Source: Planomicrobium okeanokoites (GTDB taxonomy: Bacteria; Bacillota; Bacilli; Bacillales_A; Planococcaceae). From it: 64,000 nt of DNA. Location of the stretch: positions 124,001 to 188,000 of the forward strand of contig NZ_QQRS01000003.1 of the NCBI RefSeq assembly GCF_003428875.1, written 5' to 3'. Both the position numbers and the translations under genes were made by a program. Below, in pieces: positions 8,170-15,783 of this stretch. The notes under the pieces were generated by a model, which was not told the origin of the DNA, made no database searches, and saw nothing but the letters and a program-made list of their open reading frames with translations. Position 1 is the stretch's first letter; the number at the start of each line of letters is the position of its first letter.

Positions 8170-8382
8170 GGAAATCAGAAAAGGAATCCATACCTTGTCT
8201 CCTTGCTCAAAGAAGGCAGGATACCCGGTTCTTTTCCGAGAAAGCTCAGCTTGCAGGACGGAAACGAAGACGGGGCAAAGCTGGTGCATTGGCTGGTGAA
8301 AGGGAACCCGGAAGCAGAAAGCGGTTTATCAAAGAACTATCAATATTGTTCACTTAAGAAGGGGTTATTAAATGGAAAATAA
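8170..8382 (+). pseudogene. Remnant of the 3' end of a SEC-C protein gene
   Basis: This frame has no start codon. It encodes SLLKEGRIPGSFPRKLSLQ followed by DGNEDGAKLVHWL. It aligns residue for residue with the C-terminus of the SEC-C protein at 33838-35673 ([19 protein letters not shown], then [13 protein letters not shown]). The homology begins about 30 bp after repeat copy B and ends before the next start codon. The rest of the gene is absent. It is most simply read as debris left after a rearrangement at the repeat. Confidence 0.7.
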
Positions 8383-8818
8383 ATTAGATTATATGAATAT
8401 TTTTAAAAATGGCTTATATATTTTGAGCCCAACTTCGTATGTACTAGGAGAAATGCTATCAAAAACTCTGGCTGACAAACAAGAAAAAAATTCAGTTCAG
8501 AGCTTAGAGGAAATGGAAGAAAATGCCGATAAACAGGAAATTTCAGACAGACTCTCTGAATCTCAAGCAAAAGTTTTACAAGAGCTCGCGATAGCAAGAA
8601 GGATAGAAACTGCTGATGAAGTTGAAATTGAGGAGTATTTTGATTCAACAGGTGAAGGTAACGTGGGAGTAAAAGCAAGTGATAAAGGAGTGAATGTTGG
8701 AGTTGGAGGATCAGGGAGAAGAGTAGTAAAGCGAGTTTATAGGTTCAAAGGGTGGAATCAAGAGATTGTTGCTGAGATAGAAAAAGAAATTAACAGTCAT
8801 ATTGAAAAAGAAGATTAA
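8372..8818 (+). CDS. Hypothetical protein, single-gene cassette
   Basis: A 148-residue soluble protein that I do not recognise. The N-terminal 30 residues are moderately hydrophobic. Residues about 36-80 are charged and probably helical. A Gly/Val-rich stretch (GEGNVGVKASDKGVNVGVGG, about 93-112) precedes a basic segment RRVVKRVYRFKGW and an acidic end. The ATG has GAAGGGG 8 bp upstream. A repeat of the island family starts about 37 bp after its stop, as is also seen behind other genes of the island. Confidence 0.55.
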   Translation: MENKLDYMNIFKNGLYILSPTSYVLGEMLSKTLADKQEKNSVQSLEEMEENADKQEISDRLSESQAKVLQELAIARRIETADEVEIEEYFDSTGEGNVGVKASDKGVNVGVGGSGRRVVKRVYRFKGWNQEIVAEIEKEINSHIEKED

Positions 8819-8854
8819 TGTTCATCAATTTTATGTGTTACTCTCTAAGGCTCA

Positions 8855-9215
8855 CAAACCGAGGAAAAACCCAATTCTAAACGGATATATTAAAAAATCT
8901 CTTTCATATTTAATAAACAATTCTAAATGAATCTGACTATACAATACAATTTATAATTATATATGGCCACACCCGCTGCATCAGCATTTTGAATTGTCCC
9001 GCCATTGTTAGTTGTGTCGAACAAGTTTAGTGTAGTTCATGTCAGGTGTGGTTTTTTCTTTTATTCATCCGTATAAATTGTATGGAAATTGAGTCGGTCC
9101 TGGGAAGGCAGCACTACATTTTTACACTTAGTGTAGTAATAACACAGACGTAGTTTATTCATTTACTTCGTTGGTATAATTGTATAGAAATTATTTGCTA
9201 CATAGGACTTCCAAG
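8855..9215 (+). repeat. Island repeat, nested copies C1 and C2
   Basis: Two left ends occur in series (CCAATTCTAAACGGAT near 8870 and AACAATTCTAAATGAATC near 8917). Two right ends also occur in series (ATTCATCCGTATAAATTG near 9063 and GGTATAATTGTATAGAAATT near 9172). This is what results when one copy inserts into another. The inner copy spans about 8912-9110. Its central stem is CCACACC paired with GGTGTGG, followed by a T-run. Confidence 0.65.
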
Positions 9216-9236
9216 AACTAGTGGTTGTAGTTTAAA

Positions 9237-10226
9237 TTATTTATATAGCAGTTCATCAACCCAATTAATGAACTCTCTTTCATCTAAAAGCACTACATGT
9301 TTTAAGTCTGTCAAAAATAATTTAATTAATTCTCTTAGAATCTCATCCATCTCTTCAGAAAGCTCTTCTACACTTTCTAAGAATTTCAGATTTTTTTTCA
9401 TACTCTTCTGGCTGCTAACTGCACCATGTATATACTTTGATCTGAAAGAATATGCTATCCCAATAATATTTTTAATTCTTAGCTTTTCCTCATAGCCTCC
9501 TCCCAATATTCTAGCACCCCGATCTGCTACTTGCATTCTTAGTTCACTATCAGTAGTAGATAATAAAGATTCAATAGCAGAAATATAATAAGTTATTCTC
9601 GGTTGTAAAACTGTTTGTTTTCTTGCTACAGAGATAAATCGAAGTGCTCGCTCAAATCGATTAGTATTCTCGTAGGAAAAATTTTTATCCATGTTAATAA
9701 TTCCATCGTTATATTCAAGTTTCCCTTCTGAGAATGAATTTATTTTAGAAAGAGACTTTCTGGGTTTTGATAATAAATTAAACCACTTGATTGCATCCTC
9801 TAGTTCGTTCTTATCAAATTTCACGTCAATATATTCACAATGGGAATTACTATTAATAAAAGCTCTACGTGTATAATGTGATTTTCCATTATCAAATCTG
9901 CAAAATTCGTAATCAGAGCTGATTGAATTGTCTTTTATAAGCCATAAGGAATCTATAAAAGAGCCGACAAGATTCCTGAAAACTTGTTCAAAATGACCTG
10001 AATCTTTTTCTTCGAGAGTAGTAACTGTATAAAAACATGCATTATTTTTGATTTCTTCAATTTGCATATTTCCTAACTCATAACGCATATGTTCATTAAT
10101 GAAATTTAATTGATCTCCATTTTTTTCTAATCTGATTTCAGGGAAATTTGGAACTGAGAACTTCTTTCTTTTAAATGCATCCGGTAAAATCAGGTGATGA
10201 GTTAAAGCGACAATCTTAACTATCAA
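9237..10226 (-). CDS. HEPN-domain protein (Apea-like), putative RNase/abortive infection factor
   Basis: A 329-residue protein. The C-terminal half (about residues 190-315) is all helical and resembles the Apea-type HEPN domain: ALRFISVARKQTV, then ITYYISAIESLL, then AYSFRSKYIHG. That last motif holds the R-x(4-6)-H signature of HEPN ribonucleases. The N-terminal half is not recognised. I choose the TTG at 10226 because AAGGAAGG lies 6 bp before it, while the upstream ATG at 10298 has no ribosome binding site. It is the only minus-strand gene of the repeat array and is strongly AT-rich. A defence role is inferred. Confidence 0.7.
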   Translation of the reverse strand: MIVKIVALTHHLILPDAFKRKKFSVPNFPEIRLEKNGDQLNFINEHMRYELGNMQIEEIKNNACFYTVTTLEEKDSGHFEQVFRNLVGSFIDSLWLIKDNSISSDYEFCRFDNGKSHYTRRAFINSNSHCEYIDVKFDKNELEDAIKWFNLLSKPRKSLSKINSFSEGKLEYNDGIINMDKNFSYENTNRFERALRFISVARKQTVLQPRITYYISAIESLLSTTDSELRMQVADRGARILGGGYEEKLRIKNIIGIAYSFRSKYIHGAVSSQKSMKKNLKFLESVEELSEEMDEILRELIKLFLTDLKHVVLLDEREFINWVDELLYK

Positions 10227-10349
10227 TCTTATCCTTCCTTTCTCAAAATCATTACTATAAATTGCTATACACAAAAAAAATACAATACGAAAAATCAAAC
10301 TGCATTCTTGTATGTAAGAACCTATGGGGGATCTAGGGATTACTGATGG

Positions 10350-10510
10350 GAAATTGCTTCATAAGGGGAGAAACAATTTTAAACGATTTAACAAAACACT
10401 ACAATTTATACATTATACCTTCGATCTTCGTCGTATTGTTATCCTTGTGTAGTTCTTAGCGTTTTATTCATCAAAATGAACTGTTTGGGAAATGTACAAT
10501 TTCTGTGAAG
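10350..10510 (+). repeat. Island repeat, copy D
   Basis: Left end AAATTGCTTC then GAAACAATTTTAAACGATT and CACTACAATTTATA. Right end GTTTTATTCATC, then AACTGTTTGGGAAATG. It is in the same orientation as the other copies although the neighbouring gene is on the minus strand. Confidence 0.75.
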
Positions 10511-10617
10511 TAATATTAAGCTTAATTCAATTGTATCGCCAAATTGTGAACACACTTTTTGGATATAACAGCCGTTTAGAAGTTTTTTCGACTCTGGTAC
10601 GGGTTGATCAATATTAA

Positions 10618-10785
10618 GTTCAGCTGTCATCTACAGCTGCGGAAGTTTATCTAAAAGAAGTTGAATACAGAAAAATGGATTCAAGTCATTCTCTCTCTAC
10701 GAGCCTAAGAATGATGGAACACAAATCCGCGCAGTTAATCGAAACGGTGTACAACCCAATCATTCGTCTGGTGACGAACAGTTAA
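10618..10785 (+). pseudogene. Unidentified gene remnant (C-terminal piece)
   Basis: A 55-codon open frame with protein-like composition (EVYLKEVEYRKMDSSHSL onward, ending RLVTNS) and no start signal. An in-frame stop lies immediately upstream. It sits between repeat D and the membrane-protein gene. I do not recognise the family. Confidence 0.3.
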
Positions 10786-10904
10786 TTATTTTTTCCTGTA
10801 CAGGGAACGCCCTTCCGAAAAGCTCTTTTTTATTCCTTATAAATTGAGATATTTCAGATGATACAATTTGAAAAAGTAAATATTAGTAAAAGGCTGGTGG
10901 GTAA

Positions 10905-11807
10905 GTGCAGAATTTTAAGAGGCTAATCTCATTTAAGGAACACATTATTATATGGACTTTTGTATTGGTATTGTCAATAATCATGATTTATATTCAGCAT
11001 ACTGTTGGAGAGCTAGGTAAAACTTTTTGGCTTTCTTTAATTCCAAGTGTAATCATTGATAGCTTATTTATTTTAATTGCCTCATATTTCATTGCTTATT
11101 TCCTTCGAAAGAGTGAAAAGAGAAGGGCAAAGAATCAAGTTTACAAGATGTTAGGGAATAGATATGAAAAAATGATATTGAATTTGGCTAAGGACTATAT
11201 TACTTTTATAACCAAGAAACCTGTTGTAACAAAGAATAGTATTGATAACATTGAAGATGTTAAAGAACAAATTCATGAGTTATCAATCAATATGCAAAAC
11301 TACATAAGTTCTAACTTTTATAAAGAGAATGTCAAAGTCTTTTTTTTTGATGATCAAATAAAAACTAATAGTATTTCTGAAATGTTTCAAGAAAAACAAT
11401 GGACTGTTCATAGGTATATACAGTATTTGAAAAGTACTCATTTAAAAAACATGGATTTATTTATAACAAAGTATATTTCTGTTATTCCCGAGGATCTAAG
11501 AGAAATTTTATTTAGAGTAGAAGATACTCTACAAGGTAATTATTTTGTTACTGAGTTAGACTATGCACCAAAGATTGATATTTCAATTTTTTATTTGAAT
11601 GTAGAGGAATTTTCTGAGGTTTTTAAAGAGCTAAGTAAAGATATATATTACTTACTGACTTATTTTGAAGGTATACAGGAAAATGACACTTCAAAAAATT
11701 TTAGAGGTGGTTTATTCCACCATTCTAATTCTCAAATTTTGTTATTTCTCATACTGTTTCCAATGCTGTTTTATGTGTTAATAAAAATTGGTTTACTAAG
11801 TAGATAA
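10905..11807 (+). CDS. Hypothetical membrane protein paired with a PIN nuclease
   Basis: A 300-residue protein. Two membrane helices lie at the N-terminus (about residues 14-33 and 42-66) and one at the C-terminus (about 278-297). Between them is a charged, largely helical cytoplasmic region of about 200 residues. No family is recognised. It begins at GTG with GGTGGG upstream. The PIN-nuclease gene starts 67 bp after its stop, so the two probably work together, with this protein as a membrane anchor or sensor; that is an inference. The gene is AT-rich. Confidence 0.6.
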   Translation: MQNFKRLISFKEHIIIWTFVLVLSIIMIYIQHTVGELGKTFWLSLIPSVIIDSLFILIASYFIAYFLRKSEKRRAKNQVYKMLGNRYEKMILNLAKDYITFITKKPVVTKNSIDNIEDVKEQIHELSINMQNYISSNFYKENVKVFFFDDQIKTNSISEMFQEKQWTVHRYIQYLKSTHLKNMDLFITKYISVIPEDLREILFRVEDTLQGNYFVTELDYAPKIDISIFYLNVEEFSEVFKELSKDIYYLLTYFEGIQENDTSKNFRGGLFHHSNSQILLFLILFPMLFYVLIKIGLLSR

Positions 11808-11873
11808 ATAAGTTTGTATCTAAATAAACTCGCTAATAAATTCTTAAATATCTTTTCAAAGGAGAAATCTAAT

Positions 11874-13223
11874 ATGCAAGATTTCAGAGGTTTTACAGGC
11901 TACAGTGATTCTGAAATTCAGTCCCTGTGGGAGAATGCTATCTTTGTAGTTGATACAAACATCTTAACAAATTTTTATAAGTACACAAATAAGGATTCTT
12001 ATAAGAATTTGCTGCAAATACTTAAGAAACTTAAAGAGACTAACAAACTATGGATTCCTCATCAAGTAGCTATTGAATATTTCTTTAACTATGAAAAGAA
12101 CATGTATAAACAAAAAGAGGGATATGAGCACCTAGGGAAAGAGCTTAGAAAGTTTAAGGAAGAGGTAAGAAAATCTCTTCAAACTGTTAAGAATGCTCAT
12201 AATTATATAAATATAGAGGACTATGAGTACTATGAAAAAGGACTTGAGAGCTTTAATGAAAGGTTAGATGTCCAACTTAAAGAGCAAATAGTGCAATTAC
12301 CTGATTCACAGATAATAAAAGAAGATTTATTAAGTTTGATTGATGGAATTATTGGAGAACCTTATTCACAACAGGAAATTGATACTATTGAAAAGCAAGG
12401 GGAAGAAAGATATAAACATAAGATACCGCCTGGCTTTAGTGATGCTGATTCAAATGGTGGTAAAGGAATACAAGATGTTAGGAATTATGGTGGGTTGAGA
12501 TATCATCTAGTCTATGGAGATTTACTTGTATGGAATCAGCTAATTGATAAAGCTAAAGATGACTCTATACCTATTATTTTTATGACTGAAGATAGAAAAC
12601 CAGATTGGTGGGAAAAAGAAGGTAACAGAATAAAGAGACCACATCCCCAATTGATTCAGGAATTTGTAAATGAAACTCAACAGAATTTTTACATGTATGG
12701 TACTGATAGATTTGTGGAACTTGCTAATAAATATCTTGATATCAACTTAACTCCTGAACAAGTAAGAAGTGTATCAGAAGATGTTGAAAGTATTAGAAAA
12801 GAAGAAGAAACAGAAACAAGAAAAGTACCCCAACTGAAATCAGAAGATCAAGGAATTATTACATTAGAGAGATTAGCAGAGTATGTAGGTGAGAGTGAGA
12901 TAGATGATTATGAAATCAGTATTAGTATATTGAAAAAACACAGAGATTATGAAATTTATAAAAAACTTCAGAAATCACAATTTGACCAATTACTTTATAA
13001 TGCTCTACCTAATATTAAATTTCATTGTCATACACTTATTGAAGAGATGGAGGAGTATGAATCAGATTTAGCTCAAGCCTTTTTAAATGATTATAATTAC
13101 TATGAGAAAATTGATGATCTTGAGGGAAAGGTACACAGGTATTTTAAATTAATAGATATTCTCCAGGCAGAGATTATTTGGTGGAAAAACTTTAATTTGC
13201 TTAATAGAAGAAATGATTTGTAA
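11874..13223 (+). CDS. PIN_8 / DUF4935-type PIN-like nuclease
   Basis: A 449-residue protein. The PIN-like domain occupies about residues 20-290. It starts FVVDTNILTNFYKYT with the first metal-binding Asp, continues with IPHQVAIEYFFN, and ends GDLLVWNQLIDKAKD and IPIIFMTEDRKPDWW, which supply further acidic residues. This is the typical order of the PIN_8 family, predicted single-strand ribonucleases. The C-terminal 150 residues are helical and unassigned. The frame is open from a TTG at 11814, but the ATG at 11874 has AAGGAG 9 bp upstream and leads straight into the domain. It follows a membrane-protein gene as a two-gene cassette. Confidence 0.8.
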   Translation: MQDFRGFTGYSDSEIQSLWENAIFVVDTNILTNFYKYTNKDSYKNLLQILKKLKETNKLWIPHQVAIEYFFNYEKNMYKQKEGYEHLGKELRKFKEEVRKSLQTVKNAHNYINIEDYEYYEKGLESFNERLDVQLKEQIVQLPDSQIIKEDLLSLIDGIIGEPYSQQEIDTIEKQGEERYKHKIPPGFSDADSNGGKGIQDVRNYGGLRYHLVYGDLLVWNQLIDKAKDDSIPIIFMTEDRKPDWWEKEGNRIKRPHPQLIQEFVNETQQNFYMYGTDRFVELANKYLDINLTPEQVRSVSEDVESIRKEEETETRKVPQLKSEDQGIITLERLAEYVGESEIDDYEISISILKKHRDYEIYKKLQKSQFDQLLYNALPNIKFHCHTLIEEMEEYESDLAQAFLNDYNYYEKIDDLEGKVHRYFKLIDILQAEIIWWKNFNLLNRRNDL

Positions 13224-13272
13224 CCTCATAAATCGGTAAAATTGTAATTTACTAAACAAATTGGAGGCATCA

Positions 13273-13383
13273 ATGAAGAAACAAGATTTTATTCAGTGGA
13301 TGAGTACTAATTATGACATTGAACCTGTTGAAATAATAAGATGCTTAAAGAGAATCGCTTCCCAGAGAAACAAACTATTCTAA
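13273..13383 (+). pseudogene. 5' gene stub cut off by repeat copy E
   Basis: TTGGAGG lies 6 bp before an ATG that opens a convincing N-terminus (MKKQDFIQWMSTNYDIEPVE). The frame runs into the left end of repeat E at about 13351 and stops at 13381. The continuation is not found on the far side of the repeat. It looks like a gene whose 3' part was lost when the repeat arrived or recombined. Confidence 0.55.
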
Positions 13384-13517
13384 AAGATTCTGACTATACA
13401 TTGCAATTTATAATTTATACACCGACTGATCTGTAAAATCAGCGTTACTAGCGATGGTGTTGCATTTTATTCAAGCTTATCAATTGTTTGGAAATTGTTT
13501 CGTTCCCTGCGAAGCGA
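13351..13517 (+). repeat. Island repeat, copy E
   Basis: Left end AGAATCGCTTCCCAGAG then CTATTCTAAAAGATTCTGAC. Right end TTTTATTCAAGC, then ATTGTTTGGAAATTGTTTCG and TTCCCTGCGAAGCG. The central stem is ACACC (13419-13423) paired with GGTGT (13456-13460), with an inner CTGAT/ATCAG stem. Confidence 0.8.
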
Positions 13518-13540
13518 AAAATCAAAAATCAAACTACACC

Positions 13541-13576
13541 AAAGACACAGTAATTAAGTTGCTGTGTCTTTTTTTG
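13541..13576 (+). terminator. Intrinsic terminator
   Basis: AAAGACACAG and CTGTGTCTTT form a stem followed by a T-run. It lies just after repeat E and has no intact gene directly upstream. Confidence 0.6.
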
Positions 13577-13789
13577 TTCAGTACTTTTTAGAAATTTTGA
13601 ACAATTATCCTATCAATTTTTTAAATATGGGTTTTGTGATAGGAAACGGAACCCGTTAATCTAATCCACCTCTTTTTTCTTTGGGATTGTTTATATAAAA
13701 CAGCTTTACATTAATTCCCTCTGTCGGATAAATGTTACAATGAGTTAAGACGGTAAGTAGGAACAAGTAAAACTAAAGGAGAGAGGTAT

Positions 13790-15256
13790 ATGCTCGATAT
13801 TTCTGCACAAAAATCAATTGATAATTTAAAGAAGATTCTCACCGATGAAGACATGACCTTTAATGAACAGACAACGAAGCACTTTCTTATTCTTCCCTTC
13901 CTCACTTCACTCGGATACGACATAACAGATCCGAATGTCTTGAAGCATGAGTTCAAGCCGGCCAACCTACGGGGGAACAACGACAAAGTGGATTATGCGT
14001 TAGATTTGGGTGACTTCAAAATCATCATTGAGGCCAAGCCTTTAAACACCAATATTAAAAGGCATTACCATCAACTGCAGAAATACTATAATTCCACACC
14101 GGAAGTACAACTGGGAATCATTACAGACGGTCGAAATTATCACTTTTTTACGGACTTCTACTATGAAAATCTCATGGATATTGAACCCTTTTACTCCTTA
14201 GATGTTTTAAATCTCACGGATTATGATTTTTACTTCTTAAATTTACTCAATTACACGAAGATAACAGCAAACAGCATTCGAGAAGCCACTGAGGAAATTA
14301 TCTTCCGGGATAAACTGCTCACCTCATTTAAGAAGACACTTGAAGAACTTCCACCTGAGTTCATCAAATTGGTTGTCAAAGACTTTTACCCACATGCTGT
14401 TACAAAGAAAGTGATTGAGAAAGCTACGGCAATTGCCAAGCAGGTAGGAGCGAACAGATTGGATTTGAGCATTATCGACGAGTCCATCATTATGTCTGAT
14501 GAGCGAGTAGAACAATTGGATAGCCCAACTACTGTGCCGGCTGAAGAAGTAGCACCTGAAACACCAGCCGATTCGGGAGTGAAAGAAGATAAGCCTGTTG
14601 AGCAAGAACCGGAAGTGTCAGCCCCTCAATCAGAAGAACCAGCGACCAAATTGGTGGAAATTGAAACGACACCTGCTCCAACCAAGAGGCCATCATTACG
14701 AAAAGGTGAGCGTGTCTCCTTAACTATGGAGGACACTCCGCTAACGAAACTCAAAGTCGGACTCGGCTGGGATGTCAGCAGCCAGCAAGGAACAGAGTTC
14801 GATCTTGACGTTCATGTATTCCTTTTGAATGAAAATCAAAAAGTGCCGAAGGAAGAATTTTTTATATTCTACAACAACCCTCAATCGCCAGATGGCAGCA
14901 CGAATTTATTGAAGGATAGTCGTAATGCAGGAAACAATACTGAAACGGTCTTCGTGGAACTGGATAAAGTATCAAGCGAAGTAGAAAAAATTGTGTTTAT
15001 TGTAACTATCTACGATGCTTTAAATCGAGAGCAGAATTTCAGCATGGTGAACAATGCCTTTATCCGGATGACGAATGCAGAAACCGGGGAGGAAATGTTC
15101 CAGTTTGATTTGGCCAATGGTGGTGGTCCGGAGACTTGTCTGATAGTTGGGGAAATCTATCGTTACAACGAAGATTGGAAGTTCACTGCAGTCGGAAACG
15201 GTTATCAGGCTGATATTCAGCAATTATGCACCAACTTTGGAGTCCAATTAGCATGA
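13790..15256 (+). CDS. HsdR_N-type nuclease domain fused to a TerD domain
   Basis: A 488-residue protein. Residues about 20-150 match the N-terminal domain of type I restriction R subunits (HsdR_N_2): DYALDLGDFKIIIEAKPL carries the Asp and Glu-x-Lys of a PD-(D/E)XK nuclease centre. Residues about 235-300 are a Pro/Glu/Thr-rich linker. The C-terminal 180 residues are a TerD domain: GLGWDVSSQQ, FDLDVHVFLLN and FIFYNNPQSPDG, with acidic residues typical of its calcium sites. TerD proteins belong to the tellurite/stress cluster linked to membrane-associated stress and phage responses. No helicase or methylase genes are nearby, so this is not a type I system. GGAGAGAGG precedes the ATG. Function is unknown; defence is plausible from domains and location. 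Confidence 0.8.
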   Translation: MLDISAQKSIDNLKKILTDEDMTFNEQTTKHFLILPFLTSLGYDITDPNVLKHEFKPANLRGNNDKVDYALDLGDFKIIIEAKPLNTNIKRHYHQLQKYYNSTPEVQLGIITDGRNYHFFTDFYYENLMDIEPFYSLDVLNLTDYDFYFLNLLNYTKITANSIREATEEIIFRDKLLTSFKKTLEELPPEFIKLVVKDFYPHAVTKKVIEKATAIAKQVGANRLDLSIIDESIIMSDERVEQLDSPTTVPAEEVAPETPADSGVKEDKPVEQEPEVSAPQSEEPATKLVEIETTPAPTKRPSLRKGERVSLTMEDTPLTKLKVGLGWDVSSQQGTEFDLDVHVFLLNENQKVPKEEFFIFYNNPQSPDGSTNLLKDSRNAGNNTETVFVELDKVSSEVEKIVFIVTIYDALNREQNFSMVNNAFIRMTNAETGEEMFQFDLANGGGPETCLIVGEIYRYNEDWKFTAVGNGYQADIQQLCTNFGVQLA

Positions 15257-15264
15257 AAAAACGG

Positions 15265-15291
15265 AGAACAGGGACTTCCCTGTTCTTTTTA
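15265..15291 (+). terminator. Intrinsic terminator of the HsdR_N-TerD gene
   Basis: A perfect 10-bp stem AGAACAGGGA/TCCCTGTTCT is followed by TTTTT. Confidence 0.8.
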
Positions 15292-15345
15292 GTTTCTATT
15301 AGTAAAATAATTACACCTTGAAAATCGCCTCCCGATTAGCGTTAT

Positions 15346-15508
15346 AAAATCACCTTCCCGGGAAAGAAACAATTCTAAACGATTTTGATAATACACTATA
15401 ATTTAGAACTAATACATTAGCACTCCCGCTGTATCAGCACCCTGTATGTGCTTTTTCATTTTATTCATCTATATAAATTGTGAGAGAATTATACGGAACA
15501 CAGGGGGT
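15346..15508 (+). repeat. Island repeat, copy F
   Basis: Left end AATCACCTTCCCGGGAAAG then CAATTCTAAACGATTTTGAT. Right end TTTTATTCATCTATATAAAT. The central stem is AGCAC (15419-15423) paired with GTGCT (15448-15452), followed by TTTT. A second partial left end (GAAAATCGCCTCCCGATTAG, 15320-15339) precedes it. It begins 90 bp after the TerD-fusion stop codon. Confidence 0.8.
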
Positions 15509-15665
15509 ATTTGGGAACTTTTAGAAAAAAAGTGAATATATTAAGAACCTATTCCTTCTATATTGATAATTATTCACTAACTGCAGCAAAACTCTTTACA
15601 TGTCATAAATTTTCAGACCTCCAACAATAATAGCGATATACATGATCAAATCAATCATCTATCAA

Positions 15666-15712
15666 AAGAGTCTACCCTAAGAAACGCAAGAATCTCTAGG
15701 GTAGGCTCTTTG
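15666..15712 (+). terminator. Hairpin upstream of the MATE gene
   Basis: AAGAGTCTACCCT (15666-15678) pairs with AGGGTAGGCTCTT (15698-15710), followed by a short T-rich tract. It probably isolates the MATE gene from upstream transcription. Confidence 0.6.
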
Positions 15713-15783
15713 TGTTTCCAAAGACCTTGAATCCAAGAGATGATAGAATTATTAAACCAAAACTTTATGAAAGGGGCTTTCCA

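Noticed and set aside
13790-15256. Type I restriction R subunit
   Set aside because: There is no helicase region and no hsdM or hsdS nearby. Only the N-terminal nuclease-like domain is shared.
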